Of a DNA stretch of 64,000 nt, positions 1 through 11,700 are shown one piece after another. The stretch's first letter is position 1; every line of letters starts with the position of its first letter. The notes beneath the pieces are model-generated. The model saw only the letters and a program-made list of their open reading frames with translations. It searched no databases and was not told the DNA's origin. A program made the position numbers and the translations under genes. Origin of the DNA: Zooshikella harenae (GTDB lineage Bacteria; Pseudomonadota; Gammaproteobacteria; Pseudomonadales; Zooshikellaceae); the NCBI RefSeq assembly GCF_018837975.1, contig NZ_JAGSOY010000018.1:1-64000 (forward strand). The letters are read 5' to 3'.

Positions 1-233
1 GGGCCTAATGACTGTTGTAAATAAATTATGAAGTGTTATATGAACGTTATTAGAGTATTTATACCCATAACAAAGGGGAGGAGTGAGACAAGTCTGGTTT
101 ATTATATAGTAGTCAAATACTGACAACAAAACCTTTATGCCTTAAGGATATAAAAATGATTCATGAAGGGGATAGGATAGCTTGTAACTGATAAGCGTTA
201 ACCCTCCTTGGTTAGTAGTGAAATAATAACCTT
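1..233. other. Left-edge sequence without a supported gene
   Basis: I see no credible coding frame here. The stretch lies downstream of the leftward gene that follows and shows no clear hairpin with a T-run. A TATACCC motif near position 57 resembles the ends of the inverted-repeat element described near 59.8 kb, but it is too short to call. Confidence 0.4.
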
Positions 234-998
234 TTAATTTACGCCATATCTTCTGAGTATTTCTTTATAGTCGTTAGTTGTTTTGAAAGCACTTAGTGCT
301 TTATTGAACTTATCCATAATCTGCAAACCACGGGAGTCATGTTTATTAAACATTAAGTGGAGTTGTGCATGGTTAAATGGTTTTTTCAGTGTTGCAAAGC
401 GTTGCTTTGCATCAGGGAATTTTTTAAGTAATAAATTCCAACCAACTAATTCAGCAAGTGGTAAAAAGTCGTGCTTACCTGCAGACAACTCGATAAAGGC
501 GGTTTCTTCATCTTTTGCCAGACTTACTTGTAAGTTAGCTGTACGTAACTTTTCTTCATCAGAGTAACCATTCGGGATAACCATACGGTATTGCGTAAAG
601 TCTGCTAATGACTCCCAGTTGTGAGGTGGTGATTGGATATTATCTTTAACATAAAAGAAAACGGTATTTGAGTCAGCAATGGGATCTGAAAAAGCAAAGT
701 ATTTTTCCCGCTTTTTATTATGATAATAAGGATAAATGGCCCTCACCTTACTGTAACGTAAATGTGCTTCACAACCACGCCACGCCATGAATTTAATTTT
801 AGGAGTGAGATTCATTTGAGTCTCAAAGGTCCCTCTAATAATTTCGGTGATAAAGCCATTGCCAGGCTCAAATTCGGTGACATAAGGAGCCCATTCACCG
901 GTGGCTAATTGGATGGTATCGCTTTGGTAGCTATAAGCAACGAGTGGAGTGAGAAAAAAACAGATTCCTAAAAGTACTTTTTGCAGCGTACAGCGCAT
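234..998 (-). CDS. Periplasmic solute-binding protein, SBP_bac_3-like, orphan
   Basis: A 254-residue protein predicted to be periplasmic and to bind an amino-acid-like solute. Residues 1-22 form a signal peptide (basic start, hydrophobic core, small residues before the cut). The mature part has the family pattern: a WAPY segment after the first strand, a ligand-loop region, a YPYY...R.KYFAFSDP block about 80 residues in (the usual 'xxRxxxFxFSxP' stretch), and a C-terminal YKEILRRYG helix. The ATG has a strong ribosome site (GAGGAGAG about 7 bases upstream). No ABC permease or ATPase lies beside it, so it is either an orphan binding protein or a sensory one; many such orphans occur in marine gammaproteobacteria. 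The class is fairly sure, the ligand unknown. Confidence 0.8.
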   Translation of the reverse strand: MRCTLQKVLLGICFFLTPLVAYSYQSDTIQLATGEWAPYVTEFEPGNGFITEIIRGTFETQMNLTPKIKFMAWRGCEAHLRYSKVRAIYPYYHNKKREKYFAFSDPIADSNTVFFYVKDNIQSPPHNWESLADFTQYRMVIPNGYSDEEKLRTANLQVSLAKDEETAFIELSAGKHDFLPLAELVGWNLLLKKFPDAKQRFATLKKPFNHAQLHLMFNKHDSRGLQIMDKFNKALSAFKTTNDYKEILRRYGVN

Positions 999-1125
999 AT
1001 TACAGCTCTCCTCTGTTAAGCACTTGAGTTTTTCTTATTTATGAGTGCTATTTCGGATAATACGTATGCACAGGGTTGTTTTCTACAGAAAGGTTAGAAT
1101 AATTCGTAATAAAAACTGATGGTTG

Positions 1126-2352
1126 CTATTGACCGCTGGCAACTTGTAACCATTGGTTTGTTTCCTGAATCGCGTTGACGTATGCCTGATTTAAATCGGA
1201 TAGACCTGCTTGAATAGACTCTAATGTAGAAAATTGAATGTAATCCCATAAGGCCTGCTGATAATAGGAAACTGCTAAAATTGTTTGCCCAAGTTGGCCT
1301 TCGTAATTGAGAATGGCTGACTTTAGCCGGGCGTCGATAGGTAGTTTATCAAGTACATCAGCCTTAGGTTGGTCAAAGAATGCATCAATTAAAGATAATA
1401 AACCACCTAGGAAGTAAGGGGCTGAGGGAACCTTTAAGTGGTGTTTTGCTAACCATTCACACATACTGGCACGGGTTAGAGCCATCTGACAAAGGATAGA
1501 AGGTTTTTCTTGCAAATGACTTAACGATAATAAAGTAACAAAGTTACGAACTCTATCAAGACCCAACTGTAGTATAGCTTGTTTTATTGACTCTATCTCT
1601 TTACGGCGGCGGTATAAAGGACTATTAACCCACTTTAAGAGTTTTATGGAGAGGGTAGGGTCTTGTTTTATAATTTGTTCAATATTTTCGATTTTACAAT
1701 CGGGGTCTTGTAATTGTGCAATTAGGTTCATGACAGCCAAAGTACTGGCATTAAGCTCCTTACCTGACAAAAGTTGAGGCTTACTAAAGAAAAAACCCTG
1801 AAATAATGAAAAACCTAATGACTTACAAAAATGAAAAACCTCATGATCTTCGATTTTTTCAGCAAGAAGTGTGACTTGATAAGGCTTTAATTGTTGTATT
1901 ATTTGCTCAATTTCATTCGGACTCAAATGTAATACATCGACTTTCACAATATCCACTAGCTTGAGTAGAGGAGACAAGCGCTCGGTATCGATGACATCAT
2001 CGAGTGCGAGTGTGAAGCCTTGTTTTTTTAAGTTAGCAATGGCTGCAAGCACAGCATCGTCCAACGGTACAGTTTCTAATATTTCAATAACGGTATTTTC
2101 AGGAGATAAAGATGGTGGGTTGAGCAGCCAGAAACGAGTAAAATTAATAAATGCTCTACTATTATCAGTGATTTCTTCAAGTGTAAAAGTTGTTAGCAAG
2201 CGGTCAATTAACCGGGAAGTTGTCTTGTCGCCACTAATATCTGTTGGACCAAAGTTGGCATCTCGAAATAATAGCTCATAGCCTTGAATTCGATAGCTAG
2301 TATCAATGATAGGCTGTCGTGCCATTAAAATTTGTGTTGTTTCTTCATTCAT
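1126..2352 (-). CDS. EAL-HDOD signalling protein (YuxH type)
   Basis: A 408-residue cytoplasmic protein with an EAL-type domain (about residues 5-200) joined to an HDOD domain (about 205-390). The opening ARQPIID...GYELLFRDA is typical of the EAL-HDOD class. The signature EAL tripeptide reads ELL (E26-L27-L28), as is common in this class, while EILE, ALDD, VKVD and AEKIE blocks remain. Whether it hydrolyses cyclic di-GMP or only binds it cannot be told from sequence. The HDOD half shows the QDPTLSIKLLKWVNSPLY helix pattern. It stands alone, and no regulator or partner is evident next to it. The diguanylate cyclase near 13.1 kb could act on the same second messenger, but that is inference. Confidence 0.88.
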   Translation of the reverse strand: MNEETTQILMARQPIIDTSYRIQGYELLFRDANFGPTDISGDKTTSRLIDRLLTTFTLEEITDNSRAFINFTRFWLLNPPSLSPENTVIEILETVPLDDAVLAAIANLKKQGFTLALDDVIDTERLSPLLKLVDIVKVDVLHLSPNEIEQIIQQLKPYQVTLLAEKIEDHEVFHFCKSLGFSLFQGFFFSKPQLLSGKELNASTLAVMNLIAQLQDPDCKIENIEQIIKQDPTLSIKLLKWVNSPLYRRRKEIESIKQAILQLGLDRVRNFVTLLSLSHLQEKPSILCQMALTRASMCEWLAKHHLKVPSAPYFLGGLLSLIDAFFDQPKADVLDKLPIDARLKSAILNYEGQLGQTILAVSYYQQALWDYIQFSTLESIQAGLSDLNQAYVNAIQETNQWLQVASGQ

Positions 2353-2647
2353 ACCGCGAATCTCTAATACTTGAAAGAATATAGCACATAAGCATTTTCA
2401 GGCTGAGGAATATGAGGGAGAGGAGACAAGAGGTATCAAATAAGCTCTTAGCTTGTGGTTAATCGTCTGGACACTGTTTAGCAACGTGATGGAATAATTC
2501 ATGGCTATACTGTTTACAGGTATTAGTTAAATGAACACTTCCTCAAGTTTGCTGCATACAGGGTGAGCATGTGTAGGAAAGCAGCTCATCAAGCTACATG
2601 GGGCAGAGGGTGGACGACCCCAAATGGTGTGGCAAGGAGCTATTAAC

Positions 2648-3013
2648 ATGACTACATTTCGAGAGTGCTTTCAAGAACCGCCTCCTATGGAGTCGGATGA
2701 AAAAGATTGCATTCGATATCCAACAGAAAGTGAGATGGAGTCTTTGTTTGAGCAGTTTCAGCACTTGCCAAATCATCAAGAGCGGCAATATTTTTTGCAG
2801 CAACACTTTCCTTACCACTGGTTACCTGACGATTTATTGGAGTGGTTAGTTGATGAATGGCGCTATCGCCTTCCTCCTGACCATCCTATGTTGGAAGCTT
2901 TTATTAACCCTAAGGTCGACTGGCAGCAATTAGCCATATTAGCCCGATCTCATGGACTTAATCAGTTTTATGATCAGCTGGTGACGTTGTTAAGCTATAA
3001 ACACCAAGAATAA
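2648..3013 (+). CDS. Hypothetical protein, 121 aa
   Basis: I do not recognise this family. The frame is open from an earlier ATG at 2624, but the ATG at 2648 has AAGGAG 8 bases upstream and is the better start. The product is soluble, acidic and rich in aromatic residues and Gln, with a stretch of charged helices (ESLFEQFQHLPNHQERQYFLQQH) and no signal peptide, membrane segment or Cys motif. It converges on the LysR gene with only 50 bases between stops. The codon use and good ribosome site support a real gene; function unknown. Confidence 0.6.
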   Translation: MTTFRECFQEPPPMESDEKDCIRYPTESEMESLFEQFQHLPNHQERQYFLQQHFPYHWLPDDLLEWLVDEWRYRLPPDHPMLEAFINPKVDWQQLAILARSHGLNQFYDQLVTLLSYKHQE

Positions 3014-3063
3014 CCCATTGCTTGTTTTGGAAGCCTCCTTTGTTTTTGTACAGTGGTTTTTGC

Positions 3064-4041
3064 TCAGTGGTTGAAGTTGAACGTTGAGGCTTGGTTGTCA
3101 CGTATATGTTGATAAAGCGTTTCTCGAAGCCACTTATGACCAGGGTCACTTTCATAACGTTGATGCCAAGTCATCAGGTAGGTAATGGTATCGATGGTAA
3201 TAGGAAGAGGTAACATGGCAAGTGGATAGTTTTGCACCGCATGTCGTGCAAATATATGGGGGCAGGTAAATATAAGGTCACTATTACGGGTAATTTCTAA
3301 CGCAGCATGGAATTCTGGTACCTGAACAACGATGCGGCGAGACTTATTTTGTTTGGCAAGGGTGATATCAAGTGCCCAGCGGTCATGACCTTCACAAGAA
3401 GCCTGCACGTGGGAGAGTGATAGGTAATCGGCAATTTGCCATGATGGCTTTGACAGGATCGGATGGTCCTTGCGAACCAGACAAACAAAATGGTCTTCGT
3501 GATCTTCTAATAAGTGTTGAAATTTTACACCAGGTGGGATGGGATCCAGTTGGTGGCGAGAGTCAATAGCATTTTCTCTCGCAGTAATGCCAAGGTCAAT
3601 CCGTCCTTGGGCAATAGATTGAAGAGACTCTTCAGACCAGTCTTCGAATGTAAGTACCATATTGGGAGCTGCTTTAAGTAGGGGCGCAAAGAAGCTAGGC
3701 AAGAAGAGCTGATAGGCACTATCCACCGTTACAATCGTAAAGTCCCGTTGAGTCGTCGCAGGGTCAAACTTGGGTGGCTGGATGAGTTGTTGAATATCTT
3801 GTAGTGCACTGGCGAGTTGGGTGTGTAGGCTTTCTGCTCGGGGAGTGGGCCGTAAACCGTGTGCAGAGCGTATAAAAAGAGGGTCTTCAAAGAGATCGCG
3901 CAATCGAGCCAATGTTTTACTCATGGCTGACTGGGTGACATGGAGGCGTTTGGCTGCCTTGCTGACGCTCTGTTCTTCCAGTAATACTTGAAGATTGATT
4001 AGCAAGTTCAGGTCATATCGTGATAGTTTATCTAGCTTCAT
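3064..4041 (-). CDS. LysR-family transcriptional regulator
   Basis: A 325-residue regulator. The N-terminal winged helix-turn-helix covers about residues 8-68, with the recognition segment SVSKAAKRLHVTQSAMSKTLARLRDLFEDPLFIRS characteristic of the family; the PLFIR-HGLRPTPRA continuation places it in the NodD/LeuO/PcpR-like branch. The rest is a periplasmic-binding-protein-like effector domain. It is transcribed away from the MFS exporter at 4179, with a 137-base shared intergenic region containing AT-rich T-N11-A-like stretches typical of LysR operators. The arrangement suggests it controls the exporter, but the inducer is unknown. Confidence 0.9.
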   Translation of the reverse strand: MKLDKLSRYDLNLLINLQVLLEEQSVSKAAKRLHVTQSAMSKTLARLRDLFEDPLFIRSAHGLRPTPRAESLHTQLASALQDIQQLIQPPKFDPATTQRDFTIVTVDSAYQLFLPSFFAPLLKAAPNMVLTFEDWSEESLQSIAQGRIDLGITARENAIDSRHQLDPIPPGVKFQHLLEDHEDHFVCLVRKDHPILSKPSWQIADYLSLSHVQASCEGHDRWALDITLAKQNKSRRIVVQVPEFHAALEITRNSDLIFTCPHIFARHAVQNYPLAMLPLPITIDTITYLMTWHQRYESDPGHKWLRETLYQHIRDNQASTFNFNH

Positions 4042-4178
4042 GGTCGTGATATTCCATAGCGGAAATATTACCTTGAATATTAGTCATTTGAATTCATATC
4101 TTAATCGTACTAAATTGAACGCGCAACCACCCCGTGTGAGTTGATTTTTTTAACCTCTTTCTGCTTAAAAACTGCAAC

Positions 4179-5384
4179 ATGAAGTCTAAAGTTGTAAGTC
4201 AATTTTTTGTGGCGGCCCTGGTGCCGCTTGTTTTATTTGGGCCTATGGGGATTGATATTTATCTACCCTCGATGGCATCACTTGTTGATTACTTCCACAC
4301 CGATACAAACCAGGTGCAATACACACTGAGTGTGTTTTTATTCACGGTGGGTATTGGGCAGTTGGTTGTGGGTCCGCTATGTGATCGCTTTGGTCGGCGG
4401 CCTGTAGTGCTTGTAGGTATTGTTTTGTATTTGCTTTGTAGTCTAGCAGCTGCTTGGGCACCTACGATTAACTGGTTAATTACAGCCAGGGCTTTACAGG
4501 GTTTAGGGAGCTGTTGTGCTTCTGTCGTTGCCTTTGCAGTGGTTCGAGATGTGTTCCCTGCTGCACAAGGTGCCAAGATGTATAGCTACCTCAATGGTTG
4601 TGTTAGTGTTGCTCCAGCATTGGCGCCAATGTTAGGAGGTTTACTTGCAACTCTGTGGGGATGGCAGGCAAACTTTTATTTTTTAGCCTGCTTTGCCGGT
4701 ATTATAGGTATTATGGTTTGGTGCTGGTTAGATGAAACCCGGCCCAGTGATACCGAAGCTGTGCGCTGGCACTGGCGGCCCTATTGGGAAATTCTTCAAC
4801 ATCGACGTTTTCAATTTTACTGTTACTGCTGCATGGTTGCCTTGGGCATGATTTGTAGTTATGTATCCGTGGCCAGCTTCATCATGATTGAAACCTTAAA
4901 GCTAACCCAGATTCAGTTTGCCCTTTGTTTTGGTGCAAATGCGTTGGTTATTATGGCATCTAGCTTTTTAGTTGCACCTAAGCTTATGACCTACTTAGGA
5001 CGTCACCGCTGTGTGATGTTGGGCTGTTTACTGATTGTTATTGCTGGGGTACTCATGTTACTTGGGTTCATGGTACAAGGTACTACTTTAATAGGGTTTT
5101 TGCTACCAGTGATGGTTGCGGGTTGTGGCTTTGCTTTGATATTAGGTTCTGCTGCTAGCTATGCATTAGCACCCTTTGGCAAAAGTGCGGGTACTGCTTC
5201 TGCAACACTGGGCTGTTTACAAATGGTTATGGCTTCTGTGGCAAGTATTGTCACTGTGCAGATGCCTTTCCCTCATGTAATGTCATTAGCGCTAGTAATG
5301 ATTACCTTAGCTATTATTCCACTATTATTAAGCAAAAGCTGGTTAGGCCAAGCAATTCCAGTGGAAAATCATAGCTGCGCATAA
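4179..5384 (+). CDS. MFS drug exporter, Bcr/CflA-type (DHA1)
   Basis: A 401-residue inner-membrane transporter with twelve apparent membrane segments, expected to export small toxic compounds in exchange for protons. The opening GPMGIDIYLPSM, the motif A loop GPLCDRFGRRP between helices 2 and 3, and the ARALQGLGSCC...VRD segment match the DHA1 Bcr/CflA/MdtL group. The length is normal. It is divergent from a LysR regulator that probably controls it, and is followed by a strong terminator. The substrate cannot be assigned from sequence. Confidence 0.87.
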   Translation: MKSKVVSQFFVAALVPLVLFGPMGIDIYLPSMASLVDYFHTDTNQVQYTLSVFLFTVGIGQLVVGPLCDRFGRRPVVLVGIVLYLLCSLAAAWAPTINWLITARALQGLGSCCASVVAFAVVRDVFPAAQGAKMYSYLNGCVSVAPALAPMLGGLLATLWGWQANFYFLACFAGIIGIMVWCWLDETRPSDTEAVRWHWRPYWEILQHRRFQFYCYCCMVALGMICSYVSVASFIMIETLKLTQIQFALCFGANALVIMASSFLVAPKLMTYLGRHRCVMLGCLLIVIAGVLMLLGFMVQGTTLIGFLLPVMVAGCGFALILGSAASYALAPFGKSAGTASATLGCLQMVMASVASIVTVQMPFPHVMSLALVMITLAIIPLLLSKSWLGQAIPVENHSCA

Positions 5385-5413
5385 CTTATTTTTTTACTGA
5401 ATGCCTTACCATT

Positions 5414-5448
5414 AAGCCGTACTCTTAAACAGGGTACGGCTTTTTTTT
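5414..5448 (+). terminator. Rho-independent terminator after the MFS gene
   Basis: A perfect 9-base stem AAGCCGTAC / GTACGGCTT (5414-5422 with 5434-5442) closes an 11-base loop and runs into eight or more T residues. It sits 30 bases after the exporter stop codon. Confidence 0.9.
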
Positions 5449-5756
5449 AGGTTTAATGAAATAAGTAAACGTTATTCTCTCTTAAAAAATGAAAACCCAA
5501 TTAATAACGTAATATGTTCTGTTATTACTTCGGCAGTACCAGGCTAATCTGACTATAATTGATTCACATGATGAGCATACAGAGCGATGTTATTGGACAT
5601 GTGTTTTATAAAATGATCAATCGTTACGACTAAATAGAATTTGGTTAGCATCACCCCATATAGCTCGAGAGATAATTGTTTGTAATTAATTTATTAAAGG
5701 AGTTCTGGCAACATGCAGTAGGGACACATCAGGGTATCCCTGGAGCAGTAAGCTTA
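5449..5756. other. Leader region of the giant receptor gene
   Basis: About 300 bases between the exporter terminator and the receptor gene. It is AT-rich and probably holds the receptor promoter, but I cannot point to a convincing -35/-10 pair. The receptor frame is open back to a TTG at 5676, so the last 80 bases could be coding if that start is used. Confidence 0.4.
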
Positions 5757-8700
5757 ATGAGTGTTTCTCAACAATTATTAAAGAAGCTTTATTATTATTT
5801 GTGCTGTATTAAGTCGATACAGTGCATATTTCTTTGGCTATTGATACTTCAGTTAGTAACTGCATTTCTATTTTCTCCAATGTTGGCTTTGGCGGCAGAG
5901 CCAATATCACTTCACCATGTAAAACTCAAGATTAATGGTCCCCACCAGTTTGCTTATGCGGGTTATTATGCGGCTATTGATAATGGCTATTTTCGTGCAT
6001 TTGGTCTTACCGTTACGATTGAAACAGGGGAATCAGACCATGATGTCATTAATCTTGTTAGCAATCAGCAAGCCGAGTTTGGTGTTGCTGGCGCCAAACT
6101 TATTCAAGCTCGGTTAGCCAATAAACCGGTCTTATTATTGGCCAATCTATTCAAACAAACCCCAAAAGTGATTGTATTACAAGGGATAGATAAATCGCCT
6201 CAAGCGTTAAAAGGCCAGCGTTTAGCGGTTGAAAATCCTTATAACCTTGACCTGGTAACACGAGTTTTTTTATACCAACAAGGAATTCTATTGGATCAGG
6301 TCAAGCTTGTCGTAGAGCAAAATCCTCTACAAGCCTGGCAACAGGGAAAGGTTGCAGGATTTACATCAAGGTTGGATCAGTTAGATGATGTACAAGCATT
6401 AAAAATACCTCATACAGTACTGCGTATGAGCGATTGGGGAATACATTTCTATGAAGGAAACTTATTTACCTCTGAAGCTTATGTCACCAAACATCCGCAA
6501 TTAGTGAAAGACTTTATCGCGGCTTCACTTCGAGGTTGGCAATATGCATTAAAGCATCCCAAAGAAACAGCACAGCTCATTCACCAGCGTTATTCACCCC
6601 AGGTCAGTGTTGAGAAACTGATGCAGCAGGCTGACGCCTTAAAAGAAATTATTTTAGAAAAAGGAGAGCTAGAGATTGGCAGTGCAGACTGGGGGGATTT
6701 ACGTAAGATGGGGCGAGCCTTACTGGCGATGGGCGTGTTTGGCTCTGATATGCAGTTAAATGAAATGTTATTTGAGAGCTTACGGGGGAAACAGGTACGT
6801 TTAGCATCATTAGAGTGGCCTCCCTTTGTGGGGAATACGCTTCCCGAGAATGGGTTGACTTCAGCCATTGTGGTTGATGCTTTTGCGAAAGTAGGCTATC
6901 AGGTGAAGGTTGATTTTTTACCATGGACGGAAGCGGTTCGTCGAACCTCAAACGAAGAATATGACGGTTATTTTCCTGAATATTATGATCCAGAATTAGC
7001 CAAACGTTTTATTTACTCAAAGCCTGTCGGTCAAAGTTATGTTGCCCTGGCTCAGCGTAAAGCTTATCCCATCCATTGGCGAATTATTGATGACTTGGAA
7101 AAATACCGTATTGGCGTAGTGGAAGGTTATTTAAATCATCCTTTGTTGGATCGAAAAATTTCTCTTGGGGAGGTTGAAACATATAACAGTGTCGATGATG
7201 CAAGAAATTTGCAAGCGCTATCAAAAGGTTTAGTTGATGCCAGTGTGGTTGATCCTGCTGTTTACTACTATTTAATGCAAACTCATCCTGAGTTACGTGG
7301 TAATGAAGAATCATTAGAACTTAACCAGCGTTGGCTTGGGACGCAACAATTACACATAGCATTTGCAAATAATAGTCGAGGCAAACAGTTAAATGAAATT
7401 TTTTCACAATCCTTTTCAGCGGTTACCTCTGCTAAGGAACAATTGGCGTATATCACTCAATACCAGCATCAATACCCGATTTTAACTCAGGCCTTATTAA
7501 CGTTAGAGTCAAGTGCCAGACAAAGGCAATTGGAAGAGGCGAATTTATCACCTGAGCATCGAGACTGGATCAGAAAAAATCCTGTGTTACGCGTACCTTT
7601 AGTCAATAATCGGCCACCATTTGTATTTGAAAAACAACCAGGGAAGTTTCAAGGGTTCATTATTGATTATATTTCACTGCTAGCAAGTAAAGTGGGTTTG
7701 CGAGTTCAGTTTTTTCCTCATGATTCAGTGCTGTCATTGCGTCAGCATTTTCACCAGAAAAATTATTCATTAATGATCAGTGAATTGCCAGATTTACTGG
7801 CAACCAGTAACACCGTACTCAGTCCAACGGTTCTTGATGACCCTTTAGTGTTTGTGGGTAATCGAGCAAAAAGTGCGATTACCCAATTAGAGGAACTTGA
7901 ACAAAAAAAAGTAGGTGTTGTAGAGCACACTACGGCATATCATTTTTTGGTTAAAAAGTATCCTTTAACACAGTGGGAAATTTATTCCGATGCTCAGACA
8001 CTATTGAAGGCAGTAAGCAAACAGGAAATTGATGCTGCCGTTTTGCATGAAGCAACATTTAACTATATTACTCGAAACTATTGGTTTCCAGATATTTATA
8101 TAACAGGACAACCCCAAATAGTATCGGTAGATAAGTCCCTTTCCTGGCGTTTTATAGTCTCGCAAGAAGACCCTAAATTATTTAGTATCCTTAATGAAGG
8201 AATACAACAAATAACACCTATTGAAATACAGCAGTTACAACGAAAGTGGATTAGATCTCCAAGGCTCGAGCCCAGCTCTCGGATGAAGTTGGTATTAACA
8301 GAAGATGAATTGCAGTGGCTACGGCAACATCCATTAATAAGAGTATCAAATGAAACCGATTGGCCACCATTTGATTATGCTGAAGATGGTGTCCCAAAAG
8401 GATATTCCATTGATTTAATGAATTTGCTTGCCAAGCATTTAGGATTACGGTTTGAGTATATTACGGGGCCACCGTGGCAACGTTTTCTGGATATGATACG
8501 TAAACATGAATTGGATTTATTGCATACGGCATTTATTTCTCCAGAACGGGAGAAGTATATGTTGTTTTCCCAGCCTTACCTTATTTTACCAACGGCTGTT
8601 GCCGTTATTGATAAAAATAAAGCACAACAAGCAATGCAATCAAACCTTAAGCAACAACGTATAGCCATTGTAAAAGGGTATAATTACGAGCGTACGTTAA

Positions 8701-11700
8701 CAGAGTATTTTCCTGAAGCAAAATTATTTTCGGTCACTGATCCCGTAAAAGGGTTACAGGCAGTATTGTTTGATGATGCAGATATGTATATGGATTCTAA
8801 ACCTGTGTTGCATTATTTATTGGAACGATATAACATGCATCAGTTGCAAGTTATGGATGCACCAGGCAATGTGAACATTGATAATGATGAGTTAACTGTT
8901 GCTGTTAGGGATGACTGGCCAATACTCAGAAATATTATTAATAAAACACTGACAAATATATCCGATGCTGAGAAACAGGTGTTAAGCAGTCGATGGTTAC
9001 AGTCTACAGTCTCTGATCATCAACAAACAGTACAGCTTTCTCCAGAAGAACAAGAGTGGTTAAAAAGGAATCCTGTTTTAAAAGTTGCCAATGAGACGGA
9101 TTGGCCACCCTTTGATTTTTATGAAGATGGTAAACCACAGGGATTATCCGTTGACTATATCAATTTATTAGCTAAAAAAATAGGCTTCACCGTTGAGTTC
9201 ATTACGGACTCCTCTTGGAATAAATTGCTGAACCAAGGCTATGAAAATACCCTTGATGTCCTTGTAAATATTGTTAAAACACCTGAGCGTAGTGAACATC
9301 TAGTGTTTACAAAACCATATGCAAAGCTTCCTAATACATTAATTAGCCGTCAAGAAGATCATTATCAAGCGCTGCAACAGCTAAATGGAAAAGTACTGGC
9401 ATTTACCGAAGGCTTTTATATTGGTGAGTTTTTAAAAGAGTCCTTTCCAAAAATAAATATTAGGTTAACGCATAGTAGTCGTGAAGCGTTAAAACTTGTC
9501 AGCTCAGGAAAGGCTGATGCAACCATTGAAAGTAGTGCTACCGGAAAATACCTAATTGAAAGAGAAGGGTTAACTAATCTTGTATTTGCAAATAATGTGC
9601 TTGAGCTTGATAAGCAACATGAGGCATTGCATTTTGCGGTGAATAAAAAAAATAAAATATTGCTAAGTATTTTGAATAAAGGGATCAGTGAGTTAAGTTT
9701 AAATGAAGTACAAAAAATTAATGCTAAATGGATAGGTGACTACTCTCATGCAGTGATGGAAGGTTTAAGATTAGATCTAACATTTGATGAGAAAAAATTT
9801 GTCGCTAAAAAGCGGAAGATAAAATATTGTATTAATGATCATTGGCAACCTGTGGAGTTCATTACGCCAACGAGTGAGCATAGTGGTATGACAGCTGATT
9901 ATTTACAGTTGATTACTGAAAGAACAGGGTTGAGTTTTTCGCTAGTAACAGATAAAGATGATATGAGTTCATCCTGTGAGGTGTTGTTGGCTGCAATGGA
10001 TTTACCTTCATTACGAGAGAAGTACAACTTTACCAGACCACTATTACGCTTTCCTTTGGTTGTTGCTGTAAGGTTGGAAAAGTCTTTTGTGGAAAATATT
10101 AATTCATTACAGGGGTTACGAATTGGTGTTGTTTCAAACAGTATTACAAAAGAAATCCTACAAAAAAATAATGTGGGCATTAATATTTTTGAGTATGAAA
10201 CCGTAGAAAAAGGTTTTAATGATGTTGTCTCGGGTGATATCGATGGTTTTGTTGATGATATTGCGGCAATTAGTTACTGGCTTCAAAAAAAACGTGCTCA
10301 TGAAATAAAAATTGCAGGTCGATTAGATCTTGAAAAAGTATTGAGTATTGGTGTAAGTAAATATTATCCTGAATTGTTAAGTATTTTAGATAAAACAATT
10401 GAAACGCTCACTGTTCAGGATCAAGAACAGATTTATAACCACTGGATGAAGGTAACCATGGAGGAATACGTTGATTATAGTTTGTTATGGAATGTATTGC
10501 TGATTGTCAGTGGAATCATTATTGTGGTTGTTTTTTGGAATAGAAAAATAACCACACTTTATCGACAGTTACAGTATAAGTCTAACCAAATTGAAAATCT
10601 ATTACATAATTCTGGGCAAGGCTTTTTAACGTTTGATGATAACCTATTTGTTGATCCTCAATATAGTATCGAGTGTGAGCGAATTTTTCATTGTACGCCT
10701 TCTGGTAAAAAAATAACATCATTATTGCCGTTAGCTAACGATACAGATGCTAGCTTGTATGAGCGAGTGCTTAGTCGGTTAAAAAGAACGATTGATCCGC
10801 TAAAAATAGAAATGCTACTTTCCTTGTTGCCTTCAAGTTTTGTTATTACTGGTCGTTTTATTGCGGCAGAGTACCGCTATGTGCAAGAAAAAATCATGAT
10901 GATATTAACGGATATGACGGAGGAAAAAGAATTACAGGAAAACCTTGAAGAAGAACGGCGCAACCTTGAGTTTGTAGTATCAATTTTGACGGATGGACAG
11001 GATATTTTTTATTTGCTGGATGAGTTTGAGCAGTTTATTTCGAATTTGCAGCAGCTATATGCATCTTCAAAAGAGGTCGCACTAAGTGTAAATGTGAGGC
11101 AGATTTTGCAAGAATTCCATACTTATAAGGGGATATTTTATCAGTATGGTTTTAAGCGGTTGCCTGATGCTATTCATAACGTAGAACAAAAGATAATAAA
11201 TTTGCCTGATAAAAAAGAGTATAAAAAAGTATTAACTCATGTCGTTGAGAGTAATTTAATGGCATGTTTAGACCAGGATCTTAATGTTGTCCGTCGAATG
11301 TTTGGTGAAGACTTTTTAGCCAATAAGGGGGGAGTTGTTATAGGCAATCAACAGTTAGAGTTGTTAGTGAAAAAGGCTAAGCAAGTTTTGGCAAATGAAG
11401 CTGACCCTGAACAAACTAGGGCGCTTGCACGTTATGCCCTGAATATGAAAGCCGTCGATTTGCATACGATGCTGGCTGCTTATGAAAAAACAGTACAACG
11501 CTTGGCTAAGCGCTGTGCTAAAGAAGTGTCATTTGTTTTGGAGGGTGAGTCAGTCATTGTTAATCCCGATCGCTTTACTAAATTAATTCATAGTTTGATT
11601 CATTTGTTTAGAAATGCAATTGACCATGGTATTGAAGCCCCAGATGTGCGGCTTGAAGCTGGCAAAGAAGCTTGTGGTGAAATACTCTGTACAGTAAGAG

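Noticed and set aside
5676-5756. Longer N-terminus of the receptor from TTG
   Set aside because: Possible, but the ATG at 5757 has a ribosome site and leaves the signal sequence intact.
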